A stretch of 64,000 bases of DNA, taken from NCBI GenBank assembly GCA_030760725.1, contig JASWHV010000019.1, positions 33,669,944-33,733,943 of the forward strand. Reading direction: 5' to 3'. The position numbers and the translations under genes are program-made. Every line of letters begins with the position of its first letter. Positions within the stretch are counted from its first letter, which is position 1. Positions 46,017 through 57,514 of the stretch are shown here, piece after piece. The notes below the pieces were generated by a model, which was given only the letters and a program-made list of their open reading frames with translations, was not told where the DNA came from and did not search any database. The stretch comes from Neostapfia colusana. Taxonomy: Eukaryota; Streptophyta; Magnoliopsida; Poales; Poaceae.

Positions 46017-48613
46017 GCCTGAACTCGCGAGTAGATTCCAACTACTCGACTTGTACCAAAGTTCTATGAATCATTAAGCATAGCCTGTCTACTTGAGGTC
46101 TTAGACACTACCCTCACTCTTGTAGGAAAATTTTGGTTATGCAATTGGGGTTTCATCCATCCTACACCTAAGCACACCCGTACTTCATACTAAGTATTCA
46201 TAAAGCAAAACTTTGTTAATGCGAACCGGGGCTTGCCTTGTTGCTGCTGGTAAGAGGTTAGGGTTCTTTCGGAACGAGAAAGTCGAGCACTTCCAGGGTC
46301 TCCTCGCCTTCAGCGACTACACGTCAACGATATACTATATGTTAATTTAACTGCAATGTTTAGAACTGAATAAGTAATTACCATAACTCTAGCTAGCCCT
46401 CCCCTTTGGTTCTGAAACTTTTATGGTTGCCTGGTAGGGTCCTAACCAATGTCTTGACCGAGTTTCATTTGAAACAACGTTCATTTGAGCCTTGTACAAA
46501 TAAAAGCCTATTTGGTCATTAGTAGGGCCTCTAGGGATTTCCAGGGATTTTCATGGCTCCAACCATTACTTTATAGAAACTAGTGTTTGATATGGTTCTA
46601 ATGGAATTTGTTTCATAATATTTGAAGAATTCTAGATGAAGTTATGCCCTAATAAAGATTTGAGAAAATCTGAAAAATGTTTCTGTACATTTTTCTATTT
46701 TCTCAGGGCAGTTCAATTAATCACACCATTAGGGGGACTAAATCACTTGGATGGGTCTGAAATTTTTATTTTGACTCCAGGATTTTCCAATGAATCTCTC
46801 AGCCAAATTTCAGAATTTTTCATAAAGTAATTCTCCAGATAAAATTCACCACAGTTTAAATTTTAGGAAATTAATTCTGGAAAACTATTAAGTTTCATGA
46901 GCTGAAACTTTTTTTGCTGGATAGCACTTGAAGAGGTGAATCCAAGGAAATTTGGTTTACTGGATTTGGATACTTCTAACTCGAGTTATGAATTTCTCAA
47001 GTTTGGGCTGATCCCTGAATTATTTTCCTACAGAAAATTGCCTCCCGTGCTCAACCGGAGACTGACAGCGGGGCCCGCCTGTTTAATTTAAACTAACCGT
47101 GCTCTCGCGTGCGCTTAACTCAGCGGCTGACACTAGGGACCCGCGCCTTCGTATACCTCCCGACGCCGCCGCCCCGAGCCGCCGGAGCTCCGGCGAGGTC
47201 GGCGTTCCCGGCAACCTAGCTCGCCGGCGATGGTGAGACTTGCCGCCCCCACGTAACATCGGACGCTGAACACGTTGGGCACCATGCCGCCACCTGCTAA
47301 CCGCCGTAGCTCGCTGGCAACGAGCGCTATGTCTCTGTGCAACATCGGCAACATTTTCCCGTCCTCCTAACCACCCCCTTCGCGCGATAATCGCGTCACC
47401 ACGTTCAGGGAAGCCTCGGGAAGCTCGGCATAACCTCTGTTGGGACCGAAACAGCCGGCGAACCGTACCTCACCGGTGACCCCCTCTTCCGCAGAGCTAT
47501 TCCTCGGTGAACCTATGGTTCCGGCGGTGGTTTCTTTCTGGTTTTTGATCGAGGAGGGGCGCAAGAACCTCTAGATGCCATTTGTCAGCTCTGTTTGCCC
47601 TCCCACACGATGATCCTCCCGAATTTCTCCTAAACCTAATCGGGTCCCGGAATGAGCTCCCAATATCCTAAACTGGGAAATTCTTTGCGCACGAAGGTCG
47701 AACCTTGAAATGGTTTGCGCGGTGAGCTTCAGGACAAGCTAGTGCTCCGCTTTGCTATGGACGTCGAGGGCATAGAACGATCGTAGTTCGGTTTTCACGG
47801 GATCAGAACCCTGGCGGCTAGGCGGCCGTTTATAGTGGTGCGTGGAAGAGGAGCTCTCCGGCTGATCTCGTGCCTTTTATAGCCAACCGAAGGCAGTGGA
47901 GGGCGCAACACCTGTTGAGCCACCTCCCACACCAAAGCAGGAGCTGGCCGGCGCCGCTCGGTGGCCTTCGGCGTTAAGTCACCGCCCCCCCCCCCTCTCA
48001 CTGCGCGCGTGGGAACTGAGTACACTGAGCTCAGTCGGTTTGCACTCCAGTGTGGCTGACAGGAGGGCCCCACAGGCTCCAAAATTTTCCTCCAAAATTA
48101 AATTCTCACTGCTCTTAATTGACATTTGGTTTCAAGGAATTTGAGCATATGTGAGGCTGAAATTCAAATTCGGTTTGAATTTGCTAAAATTAGCTCCTTC
48201 CAAGCTGAACTCAAATGAGGATGAAAATTGATAGACTAACTCAGAAAATGTGCTGAGTTTGAATATGAAGCCAATTTTTGAATTCAAGTGATGAAAGTGG
48301 CTGCAATTTGAATTTGCATTCAAATTGGCCCCTTTTTCAAATATCTCCAAAAGTGCCTCAAAAAGTATTGGATTTGCATGAAATTTGGCCTGAGCCTTCC
48401 CACTACTATTTAAGGTCTAGGGGTGAGCTCAACCTTTCATGTGTGTGTGTACGACTCCTACTTTTTGAAATTAGGGCTTTCCCCTCTAATCACCCTTTTT
48501 GATGGTGTTTACTTGCTCTTCACAAGTGTTCATGAGCTATCCACAAAATGAACTGTGGTGTTGTGAGGTGATGAAAAGAACACTTTTGCAAGTTACTCCC
48601 TTGGGCTTTTACA
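46017..48613 (-). repeat. Element E 3' LTR, piece 4
   Basis: 2,597 bp ending ...GGGCTTTTACA next to the E polypurine tract. Minus-strand content: the relic of exon segment 2 (46316-46237, only 80 nt, with a TAA), a possible first exon 47285-47244 (starts MVPN, 14 codons, donor GCG|GCAAGT), GC-rich sequence at 47040-48010 and a C run near 47987. No other gene. Confidence 0.85.
46237..46316 (-). pseudogene. Relic of LTR exon segment 2 in element E
   Basis: Aligns with the 81-nt segment of A and C (reads EETLEVLDF) but is 80 nt long and contains TAA. The flanking acceptor (GTGTAG) and GC donor (CAAG|GCAAGC) are kept. Its exon 3 partner is split by element A (2219-2310 plus 17766-17771). Confidence 0.4.
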
Positions 48614-48627
48614 TCCCTCGCCCCTTA
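48614..48627 (-). other. Polypurine tract of element E
   Basis: TCCCTCGCCCCTTA on the + strand; purine-rich on the element strand, next to the LTR end. Confidence 0.85.
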
Positions 48628-48679
48628 AAAGAATCTCGTCCCGAGATTACAAAAGAAGAGACAGCGATGTAATAAGAAC

Positions 48680-51600
48680 TCACCCGCGATGAGGCGCCAT
48701 GAACTCCGGGTAGTTTGAGCGAAGGAATTCCTCGCTCTCCCACATCGTTTCTTCGGCGGTGTGGTTACTCCACAGTATCTTGTAGAACCACAGCGTTCGG
48801 CTACATGTGGTTCGGGCCTTCTCATCAATAATTGCCACCGGATATTCATCATACGTCAAATCCGGTTGCAGCTCACGATGTCTTCGGTCAGAATAGCAGC
48901 CGTATACTTCAGACATTTTTGCAGTTGTGAAACACGGAAAACGTTTTGAACAACAGCAAGAGATGCCGGTAGTTCCAGTATATACGCCACTGGTCCACAC
49001 TTCTCGGTGACGGCATAGGGTCCAATTAATCGGGGAGCGAGTTTCCCATTCACACCGAACTGGTGCACGCCTTTCATCGGAGATACACGGAGGTACACGT
49101 GTTCCCCGATGTCAAAGTGCAGCGGCCTACACCTCTTATCAGCATAGCTTTTCTGCCGGGATTGATCGGCCTTCAAGTTGGCTTGAATCATCCGAACGCG
49201 CTCTTCGGCGTCGTTCACCACATCAACCCCGAATGTGACCCTTTCACCGCACTCGCACCAGTTCAATGGGGTGCGGCATTTGTGACCGTAGAAAGCCTCA
49301 TAGGGTGCCATCTTGATACTCGCTTGATAACCGTTGTTGTACGAGAATTCCGCCAACGGTAGATGATCATCCCAGTTTCTACCATGGTGGATGGCACACG
49401 CTCTCAACATGTCTTCTAGTACTTAGTTCACCCTCTCAGTCTATCTATCTGTTTGAGGGTGATAGGCAGAGCTTCTAATCAGCTTAGTACCCAAAGCAGC
49501 GTGCAACTGCTCCCAGAAATGAGATACAAATAGTGCCGCTCGGTCTGAGACTATGGTCTTGGGTACTCCATGCAAGCATAGTATTATTGCAATATACAAC
49601 TCCACATATCTGTTGGCATGGAAATGTGTATGCACGGGAATGAAGTGAGCCGACTTGGTTAACCGGTCAACGATTACCCAAATGGAACTATGCTTGTTGG
49701 AAGTCAGGGGTAATCCCAAAATGAAATCCATGCCCATATCTTCCCACTTCCATGCTGGAATTTTCAGGGGTTGCAACAGCCCTGATTTCCTTATATGTTC
49801 CGCTTTCACTCGTCTACACGTATCACACTTGGATACGTATTTAGCCACTTCCCGCTTCATCCGTGTCCACCAAAATTTCTTTTTCAAATCTTGGTACATT
49901 TGTTGCTGCCTGGATGAATGGAGTATTTAGACAAGTGAGCTTCATCAAGAATCTTATTTCTCAGCTCCATATTTCGGGGTACGACTATGGGGTCATTGAA
50001 CCACAGCGTCCCCTCATCATCTTTCCAGAAACATTTGATTTCCCTGTTGTCTATCCGTCTCCGGAGATGTTCCATGCTCTTGTCAAATTTCTGAGCTGCA
50101 ATGATCTCCACCCTAATGGTAGGGATGAGGGCAAGGTTGTATAGTGATCCATAAGGAACCAAGTATAAACTCGGCTCTTCCTCCTCCACCGGTGTAACGG
50201 TGAGGTTATGGACATGTGATTTCTGACTCAGCGCATCGGCAACCACATTCGCTTTGCTGGGGTGGTAATGAATCTCAATCTCATTAACCACCTCCTTTGC
50301 CTCATATTCAGCTCCTTCTGGGTGAAAATATACTTCAAGCTTTTGTGGTTGGTGTAGAGGTGCACCAAATTCCCTAGGAGATGGTGCCTCCACATTTTCA
50401 GCGCCAAAACCACCGCAGCAAGCTCAAGATCATGAGTCGGATAGTGCTGCTCATGGTTTCGAAGTTGGCGTGAGCCATATACGACCACACGTCCTTCCTG
50501 CATCAACACGCAGCCAAGCCCGATACTGGACGCGTCACAATACACGTCGAATGGCTTGGTCATATCCGGTTGAGCTAAGACGGGGGCGGTTGTGAGATGC
50601 TTCACCAATGCTTGGAAAGCTCCTTCACATGCAACGTTCCAAACATATTTTGTTCCCTTCTTAAATAATTCTGTCATCTGCTTAGAAAACTTGGAGAAGC
50701 TTGGAATGAATCTCCGATAGTATCCTGCTAAGCCGAGGAAGCTTCTGACTTCATGGACTGAAGTGGGAGCTTTCCATTTCAGCACCTGCTCGATTTTTCT
50801 TGGGTCAACCGCAATGCCTTCCGCTGAGATAATATATCCCAAAAATGGCACTTGGTTGATCCAAAACTCACATTTGCTGAACTTGTCATAGAGCTTGTGG
50901 TCCCGCAATCATTGAAGAACGATTCTCAAGTGTTTGGCGTGTTCTGCTTCTGTCTTGGAGTAAACCAAGATATCATCAATGAACACCACAACGAACTTGT
51001 CCAGCTTCGGCATGAACACCGAGTTCATGAGATACATGAAATGTGCTGGAGCATTAGTGAGACCAAAAGACATGACGAGATATTCATATAGTCCATATCT
51101 CGTCGAGAATGCCGTCTTCGGAATCTCCTCCGCCTGGAGTTTTATTTGATGATACCCGGAGCGAAGGTCCATCTTGGAAACACACTTGCACCCACAAGCT
51201 GATCAAACAGGATGTCAATGCCGGGCAGTGGGTATTTGTTCTTGATGGTGACGGCGTTGAGAGGCTGGTAATCCACACATAGCCTCAAGGTTTCATCCTT
51301 CTTCCTTACGAACAGAGCCGAGCATCCCCAAGGCGAGGAACTCGGTCTATTGGAACCTTTGCTCAACAGATCATTGAGCTGCTCTTTCAATTAAGCCAGC
51401 TCGTTTGGAGCCATTTTGTATGGTCTCCGTGAGATGGGAGTAGTCCCGGGTGCAAGTTCAATCTTAAACTCTACATCCCGCTCAGGTGGCATGCCCGGAA
51501 GATCATCCGGAAACACGTCGGGGTATTCCCGGACTACGGGGATGTCCTCTAGCTTGAGAGTTTCAGTGTTATGAGTTGCTGAAACTTCAGGGACTGGATT

Positions 51601-53205
51601 GTCTAGTATGAGGGACTGCGGACGGTGTAGTGGGGAGTTGAGGTGAACCGTCCGTTATAAGGCTTCTAGGACAGCGCCATGGTAACTTAGCCATGACATC
51701 CCTAAGATTGCATCAATCTTCTGCCCCTCAAGAATAATCATAGTGGTGGGATATATTTTCCCTCCTAAGCACAGTGGTGCTTTCGGAATCATCATAGTTG
51801 CTGAAATCTTTCCTCCCGGTGAGCAGATCATATAAGAGCACTCGGTAGGAAAGGCTTCCAGTTGATGCTTAACCACATATGATACAATTATGAAGTTGTG
51901 GGTTGCACCAGAATCAAATAATATGGTGATTGCTTGATCGTTGAGAGTGAACGTACCCGCCAGCACGTTTTCTCCCTCTAGGGCGTCCTCATTGTCGAGG
52001 TTGCGAACGCCCCCAGTTGACTGACCAACCTTTTTGACCGGAGGTCGGCCTCGAGCACCGCCCTGGAACTGGTCTTGCCCGCTGCTCTGCTGCCCCTGGG
52101 GACAGTCCTTCGAGAAATGGCCCGCCTGACCACACGTAAAGCAAGTGTAGCGAGGCGGTCCTCCGCTGATCGGCGGACGGAAATCCAGGGCGCGTTGTGG
52201 CGATGGAAACACCCTGGGTACCATCTGCTGCTGCTGCTGCTGTTGTTGCGGTTGCGGTGGTGGCATCGGCGGTCGGAACACGGGTGACTGGAAAGAACGA
52301 CCCCCGAACTGCTGAGGTCGCGCTGGTGGATGCCACTGCTGACCGGATGGTGTCCGATACACCATGCAGTATTTCTTAGGAGCTCCACCCCCACTGCTGG
52401 GTGGAGTGCTGCGCTTCAGCTGCTCAGCCGCCAACTCCCACTGAGTATCCTCTTGCATGATCACGGCGTTGACTAGATCATTGAACGTGCCGCAATTGCA
52501 TTCGACGAGATGCGTCTTCATCTTGGGATGTAATCCCCGATAGACGTGCCTCGCTTCTTCTCCTCGGTGGAGACATAATCTGACGCATACTGCGCCAGAT
52601 GGTTGAAAGCACGGGAGTAGTCGTAGGCACTCCTCCCGTCCTGCTTCAGCTCCAAGAACTCTTGGAACTTCCACTTCATTATCCCGGGAGGGATATGGTA
52701 GGCGCGGAACGCTTCCCAGAATTCTTCCCACTCCACGGCATGGCTAGCCGGCAGTGAGGCAACATAATTTGCCCACCACGCTCCAGTGGCACCTTGATGC
52801 TTCTGCATCGTGAACAGAGTCTTCTGCCACTCCGTACATTGGAGCAGCCCGAACATGGACTCAATTGTCCGCAGCCAGTTGTCGGCCTCCAGGGGTTCTG
52901 CTGCTTCAGTGAACACTGGAGGGTGCGTACTCATGAAGTCCGAGTACGTCACAACATGGGGCTCACGAGGCCCCATCTCTTCCCCCCCCCCCCCCCCCGC
53001 CTGGTACGTATTCTGCACGATCGTGCGGAGCAGGTCGGTTCTCCTCACGATTACCCACCAGTGCCGCAATCACATCCGCTAGCGTAAGCGGAGGCGGCGG
53101 TGGTGGTTGTTGCTGCGGGGTGCTGTCGTAGGCAGGTGGCTGGGAGTCATCACCCTCCTGCTGGCTAGAGCCACCGATCTCATGCGTGGTCCGAGTTCAA
53201 ACCAT
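48680..53205 (-). pseudogene. gag-pol: gag-pol polyprotein of element E, heavily decayed
   Basis: The full domain order is still readable: Gag; CCHC knuckle (CFTCGQAGHFSKDC, near 52100-52150); protease with DSGATHNF (near 51910); RT with F-I-D-D (near 50970); RNase H; integrase; chromodomain (48690-48830). Lesions include TGA at codon 3 (53197-53199, from CGA), frame changes near 53045, 52548, 51180, 50288, 49905 and 48880, stops at 51655-51657, 51391-51393 and 50909-50911 (CGA to TGA), and two stops near 49441-49447 and 49424. A 17-base C run (52982-52998) lies in the Gag N-terminal region. No function possible. Confidence 0.9.
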
Positions 53206-53847
53206 CTGCAATCATACGACAATAAAAATCAGTCCCGCAACATACTTCATGCAGTCCAATAAATAGGCGTAAAACATAATGACAGTAAAAACATGCGATA
53301 CATCTCGTATACAGATAATGTAATAACTTTGCACAAGCTACACCATTACCTGACCAAATACAAGCTAGTTAAATCCAACTTGACGGACTTCCTTTTCGGA
53401 AGTTCATCTCAACAAGGTTTGGTCACTACGAGACGCTACATCGCTTTGTCATCACGCATACTACCCTTTTATCTTCAATACGACACAAACATGGTCTCTA
53501 GCAAAAGAACTTGAGTAGGACATATACTCAATTCTTACACTAGTTGAAGATAATCCCTCATGAGTATGTTCTAACCCATTGGAAGTACTTAAACCCCCCT
53601 AGGGTACAACACTTGTCCAGAACTATATCCCACATCTCCATTGGCTAAATAATCTGGGAGTTATGCTCTGTCAAGGTTCAGCAAACTTGCTGCCCAAAAC
53701 AGAGCACTCTGTTTTTCAATACCTTTGAACTACACTGATCAACTATTGAAATTTTCTACCCTACTATGGTCCGATATGTTGAAACTTGGTAATTTTAGTT
53801 CCTGGTTATCATTATCTTTCATGCACATGCTTATGATATGTCAGTAC
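53206..53847 (-). other. Leader fragment of element E
   Basis: 642 bp upstream of the E gag, cut by element G. On the minus strand it ends ATTGCAG directly before ATG, an acceptor-like site. A stretch at about 53630-53710 resembles the D leader at 42545-42620, placing E near D and G. No ORF0 in the part present. Confidence 0.7.
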
Positions 53848-54743
53848 TGTAAAATCCCCAAAAAGTGGTAGCAAGAAAAATTCAGCTCATGTACACTTAG
53901 GAAAAATGAGAGGAATTAAAACTTTGAATTATAACGGTGTACGTTCAAATTGAGGATTCAAACTTCCCAAAACTTCCAAACATGGAGATCTAAATACATA
54001 ACTTGGGTTTTCATATTTCAAATATTCAACCTTCCAAATTTCAGCTCATTTGGAGGGGTTTTAGTATTTGTTTGGGATTAAAAGAGGAAGCCCTCTAATC
54101 TGAATTTTCATTTCAGTTTCAAATTTTAAATTCCTCAATTTGCAAATTTGGTTCCACAAATGTGTTCTTCACATTTGAATTAGCAGCCATGCCAAAATTC
54201 AGAAATATTTGAGTTGGTTTGCTATGTTTTTGGAACAATGCAAATGGAGAATTCAAATTCCGATTCAAATTCAAAGAGCCAAATACATTTCAAATTCCAC
54301 ACCAGAATTCAGTTCAATTGAATTCAAATATTCAAACTATGACTTTGAGGTAAAGCAAAGCTTTTAATTGTGAGTAGCTGTGGTAAAAAGATCAGTGGGA
54401 AAAAATAAAAAGGAACGGAGAGGGTGGAGCCCACTAGTCAGCCACCCACAGAAGAATACCTCCTCTGTGTTTCCCTCTGTTGATCACCAGCGAACGCCAC
54501 CTCCTGCAGAACCCCCGCCCGATGCTCCACCGAGCTGCCTGAGGATTTTACCGACGTTGGCAACTGCGTGAGTGTTGATCGCTAGCATTAGCAGCTGCAC
54601 CACTCCAGTTTCTCCTCGGTCTACACGTTCACCCGAAGTTCCTCAGCTGCTCGAGCGTCCAACGAAGAGAAACACAGCGCGCCCCCTCTGTGCTCGTGGT
54701 TCAGCAGCCTCCAGCCCCTCCTAGCACCGGTTGATCGCCCTAG

Positions 54744-54927
54744 GAGCTGCGCCGGAGACTCCTCGATGTGTTCCACGAATCCTCAGCTCGTCCCTGGCCT
54801 CCCCTCGCAGTGCCCGAGCTGTTCTTCACCGGGAGAAAACAGAGCACGCCGTACCTCGCTGCTCCTCATATTCCGGCCGTTCCAGCTCCTCTCCCGCACG
54901 ACCAACACCTCCCTAAGGTGCGCCAAG
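54744..54927 (+). other. Upstream open exon-like frame in the G LTR
   Basis: 61 codons plus one base, open from a TAG at 54741-54743 to CGCCAAG|GTGTGT. There is no ATG in the frame, but it is preceded by CCCTAG, which could be an acceptor. The extra base gives the phase needed by the segment at 55983, so all three exon-like segments of G would read through in frame. D has the same end (reading LPKVR), then a TAA. Confidence 0.3.
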
Positions 54928-55982
54928 GTGTGTAGACCATGCTACCGCAGTCCCCTTTCCCTTCCCCGTCGCCGGCTCGCCGGAATTTAGATTTTGTGCC
55001 GGTACACGTGAAGAACCGATCAAAGCCAAAACTGGAAATTCGTCTAACACGCATGATCATTTGTTCTTCAGGTCAAGTCATAGCATCACACCATCCTTGC
55101 GCCTTCCCACGCAAAATACCGCAGAAAACCATCCACCACACGCCCCAGGCGACGAGAAATCGTCAGCGGCGGCAAAAACGGGTCGGTCCTCCGGTGAACC
55201 CCATTTTCCGGCCGTTTGCTGCAAGGTTTGGCATGTGTTCCAAGTTCCCCGATCACTGGTGATGCTTTACGGCAATGTAGCTCGCCGTAAGAAGCTTCGG
55301 ACACGCCAGAACGCGTTGATGCCGAGCTCCTGAGCCGCCCCGCCGGTGCCGACCTGTTTTCGGCTGTTTTCATGCGGGGAAACCTTGCCCGGCAGCTGGG
55401 CCACGTTCCAAGGATCTGTGCTGGTGTGCACACGCGTCCTCTGGCGGGAGGTTGAAGAAAGAGCGGACGAGTGGGCCCCACATTGAGTGCTCTGAAATTC
55501 AAACAGAAAGTTAGTGAAACTTGAAAAATCCATAACTTTGGGTAGAAAGCTCCAAAATTAGTGAGACAAATTTTCTGGAATCCTCATGAGGAGTACTTCA
55601 CAGAGGATTAAATTGCATGCTATGAAAACTCCCAGGAATTTCTGTAGAAGTTTTTTAGTAAATCTTTTAGAGATTTATTACAGGAGCAATTCTTTAAGAA
55701 ACATTCCCAAATTTGGGCAGCGAATCCTTTTCATAGTAACTGATCTCCAGTAAAAATTTGAGCTTCATTGGAGTTCATTTGCTAGGCCAAATCGCCTTTG
55801 AAAGTTCAGCCTCTATTTGAAAAATCAAATTGTAAACAGAAACTTTTCAGAACTCCTGTCCAACTTCAAAAATTCATATCTCTCTGTTGGTAGCTCCAAA
55901 AATGGTGAAACAAATTTTGTTAGAACCATGGAGACCTACCCTACTCAGATCTTATACATATATTTTGCTACATTTCATTTAG
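54928..55982 (+). other. Putative retained intron in the G LTR, absent from D
   Basis: Starts GTGTGTAGAC and ends TTTCATTTAG. In both D LTRs the sequence goes directly from GCGCTAAG to TGACCGAAGTTGAGG, which is G with exactly 54928-55982 removed. The borders follow the GT-AG rule and the inner part is AT-rich toward the 3' end. Best explained as an intron lost by reverse transcription of spliced RNA in the D lineage; a plain deletion with matching ends is the alternative. Confidence 0.5.
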
Positions 55983-57242
55983 TGACCGAAGTTGAGGACG
56001 CACCGGAGCCCTTGAACGTCCTACCAAGAGAAGTTGAGTTCCCATCTAACTTGCAACCAGGCAAGCCCCGGTTTGCATTTAAGTACTTTTGCAAATTCTT
56101 TATTTGTATCACCTATGTCTAGGGTCAATGCTTGCATTAGAGTTATGGTGATTGAAACCCCACTTGCATATCCTTTTAAATCCTATGGAGGGTTGGGTAG
56201 TTTACAGACTCGACGAGTAGAGAATGCCGTGCTAATATGCTTAGGATCTCAGTAGAAGTCGAGTAGTTGGAAAGTACTCGCGAGGTAAGGTTTTATCACA
56301 CGGTTTGGTCAGAATAGAAAATGGCTTAAGAGTGGAGAAAATGAGACCCAGCAGGGGGGGGCAGGAAGCAGTGAGCGGAGGTCTCATGTGCGTAGCCCTG
56401 TTGGTGTCGATTGAGGACCGAGTCGTGTGCGGGCCTTCTGAACAAGTATCAAACAGTACCGGATGGCATACTGACATAAGTAGGAAACCGATGTAATTGG
56501 TTAACCTGGGTGCTGTGGCTTACCCAACCGTAAATAGGAGTGGGTTGAGTGTAGAAAGGTGTAAATCTGCCGGTTGGCACAATCACGCTCCACACGGGGA
56601 CCTCCTGCCTGTTACGGATTGACCGGTTTGACATTTGGGTTGCCTCTGAAAGGTTGTCGCATACAACAGAGTAGGAAGTGGTGTGGAATCACGCTTCTAT
56701 AAGTTGGTGTACGTGACGTGTTGTCCGGGTGTCTCCTGATTGCAATCACCGTCCCTCGCTGTTATTTGAGTACCGCTTGTTCACTGCTCTGTGACGTAGT
56801 AAGAAAGGAAAGAAGCCAAACGAATGATAATATGCTGTGATGAAGTATTATTGTTTTGGAACCATGTCTTCTATAGATGTAGAGCTAATTAAGTTTATTT
56901 TCCACTTTGGGCATCACCACATCGGAGGAAAGCGTTTCTTGTTTGATTGTGGACTTCCGATGAGAGGGCTGCCTAACGCACATGAAGCTGTTGCTATAAA
57001 ACTGAAAGTAAGGATCAACTTATAGGCAAGTCTTTGTTGCAAAGTTCTTTTTTCCTATCTTACACATCCCTGCATGTAGAGTTCCATGCCTAGGCTAGTC
57101 GGTTAAGCCTTGCTGAGCCATCGTGCTCACGGTTGCAATATTTGAGCTGTATGCAGGTGAGAGTTATGAGGAGGGGTCCGAGGACGAGGCGATGCCCCCG
57201 TCGGGATACACGGACGAGTTGGAGCCCTGCACACTGCCGTGA
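55983..57242 (+). CDS. Putative spliced acidic ORF in the G 5' LTR
   Basis: 78-nt segment 55983-56060 (TEVEDAPEPLNVLP...), then 1,096 bp starting GCAAGC and ending GTATGCAG, then an 86-nt segment 57157-57242 (YEEGSEDEAMPPSGYT..., TGA stop). In frame and open. Differs from D by about 5 residues in the first segment and 2 in the second. Confidence 0.4.
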
Positions 57243-57340
57243 TCTCCGGTTACATGTTGCTAGTGTGTAGCGTCCCCGGGCTGGACGGCTGCACTTTTGC
57301 TTAGTTAGGATTAGAGAGTAGTCATGTATATTACATCCGC

Positions 57341-57390
57341 TATATAATTAAGTTTTGTAAAAAGACTTCCGCTGTTTTATATCAAATAAA
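57341..57390 (+). promoter_or_regulatory. Likely TATA box and poly(A) signal of the G LTR
   Basis: TATATAATTA at 57341-57350 is followed 35 bases later by AATAAA (57385-57390). That spacing fits a transcript start at about 57370 and a short R region with the poly(A) signal, leaving about 110 bp of U5. By motif only. Confidence 0.4.
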
Positions 57391-57502
57391 AGTTTGTATG
57401 TTGTTCTTAATTCTTTTCGTGTGTGCTGTTGGGTGCCGCATCGCACGGCACCACCCTCTGTGATCCTGGAGTGGGTGAACTACGTGGTGGTCCCCACAGT
57501 CA

Positions 57503-57514
57503 TGGTATCAGAGC
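57503..57514 (+). other. Primer-binding site of element G
   Basis: TGGTATCAGAGC, 4 bases after the LTR end. Confidence 0.95.

Larger units (their letters stand above)
1958..53847 (-). mobile_element. Element E: old Ty3/gypsy Tekay-type element, interrupted by A, C, D and G
   Basis: The host element of the stack, on the minus strand. Its 3' LTR survives as four pieces (1958-2310, 17766-18466, 34879-34979, 46017-48613), which add up to about 3,750 bp, close to the 3,651-bp LTR of G. Then come a polypurine tract (48614-48627 as complement), a ruined gag-pol (48680-53205) and 642 bp of leader before G interrupts it at 53847. The 5' LTR and primer-binding site lie beyond the window. The five bases before the left end are GTACA, the predicted target duplication, which cannot be checked here. 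It has the heaviest coding damage in the window, consistent with being the oldest complete insertion. Confidence 0.85.
53848..57498 (+). repeat. Element G 5' LTR
   Basis: 3,651 bp. The outer 900 bp is AT-rich and matches D; 54440-55470 is GC-rich. It contains an open frame 54744-54927 ending at CCAAG|GTGTGT, the 1,055-bp intron-like segment, exon-like segments 55983-56060 and 57157-57242, a TATA-like TATATAATTA (57341-57350) and AATAAA (57385-57390). Confidence 0.9.
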
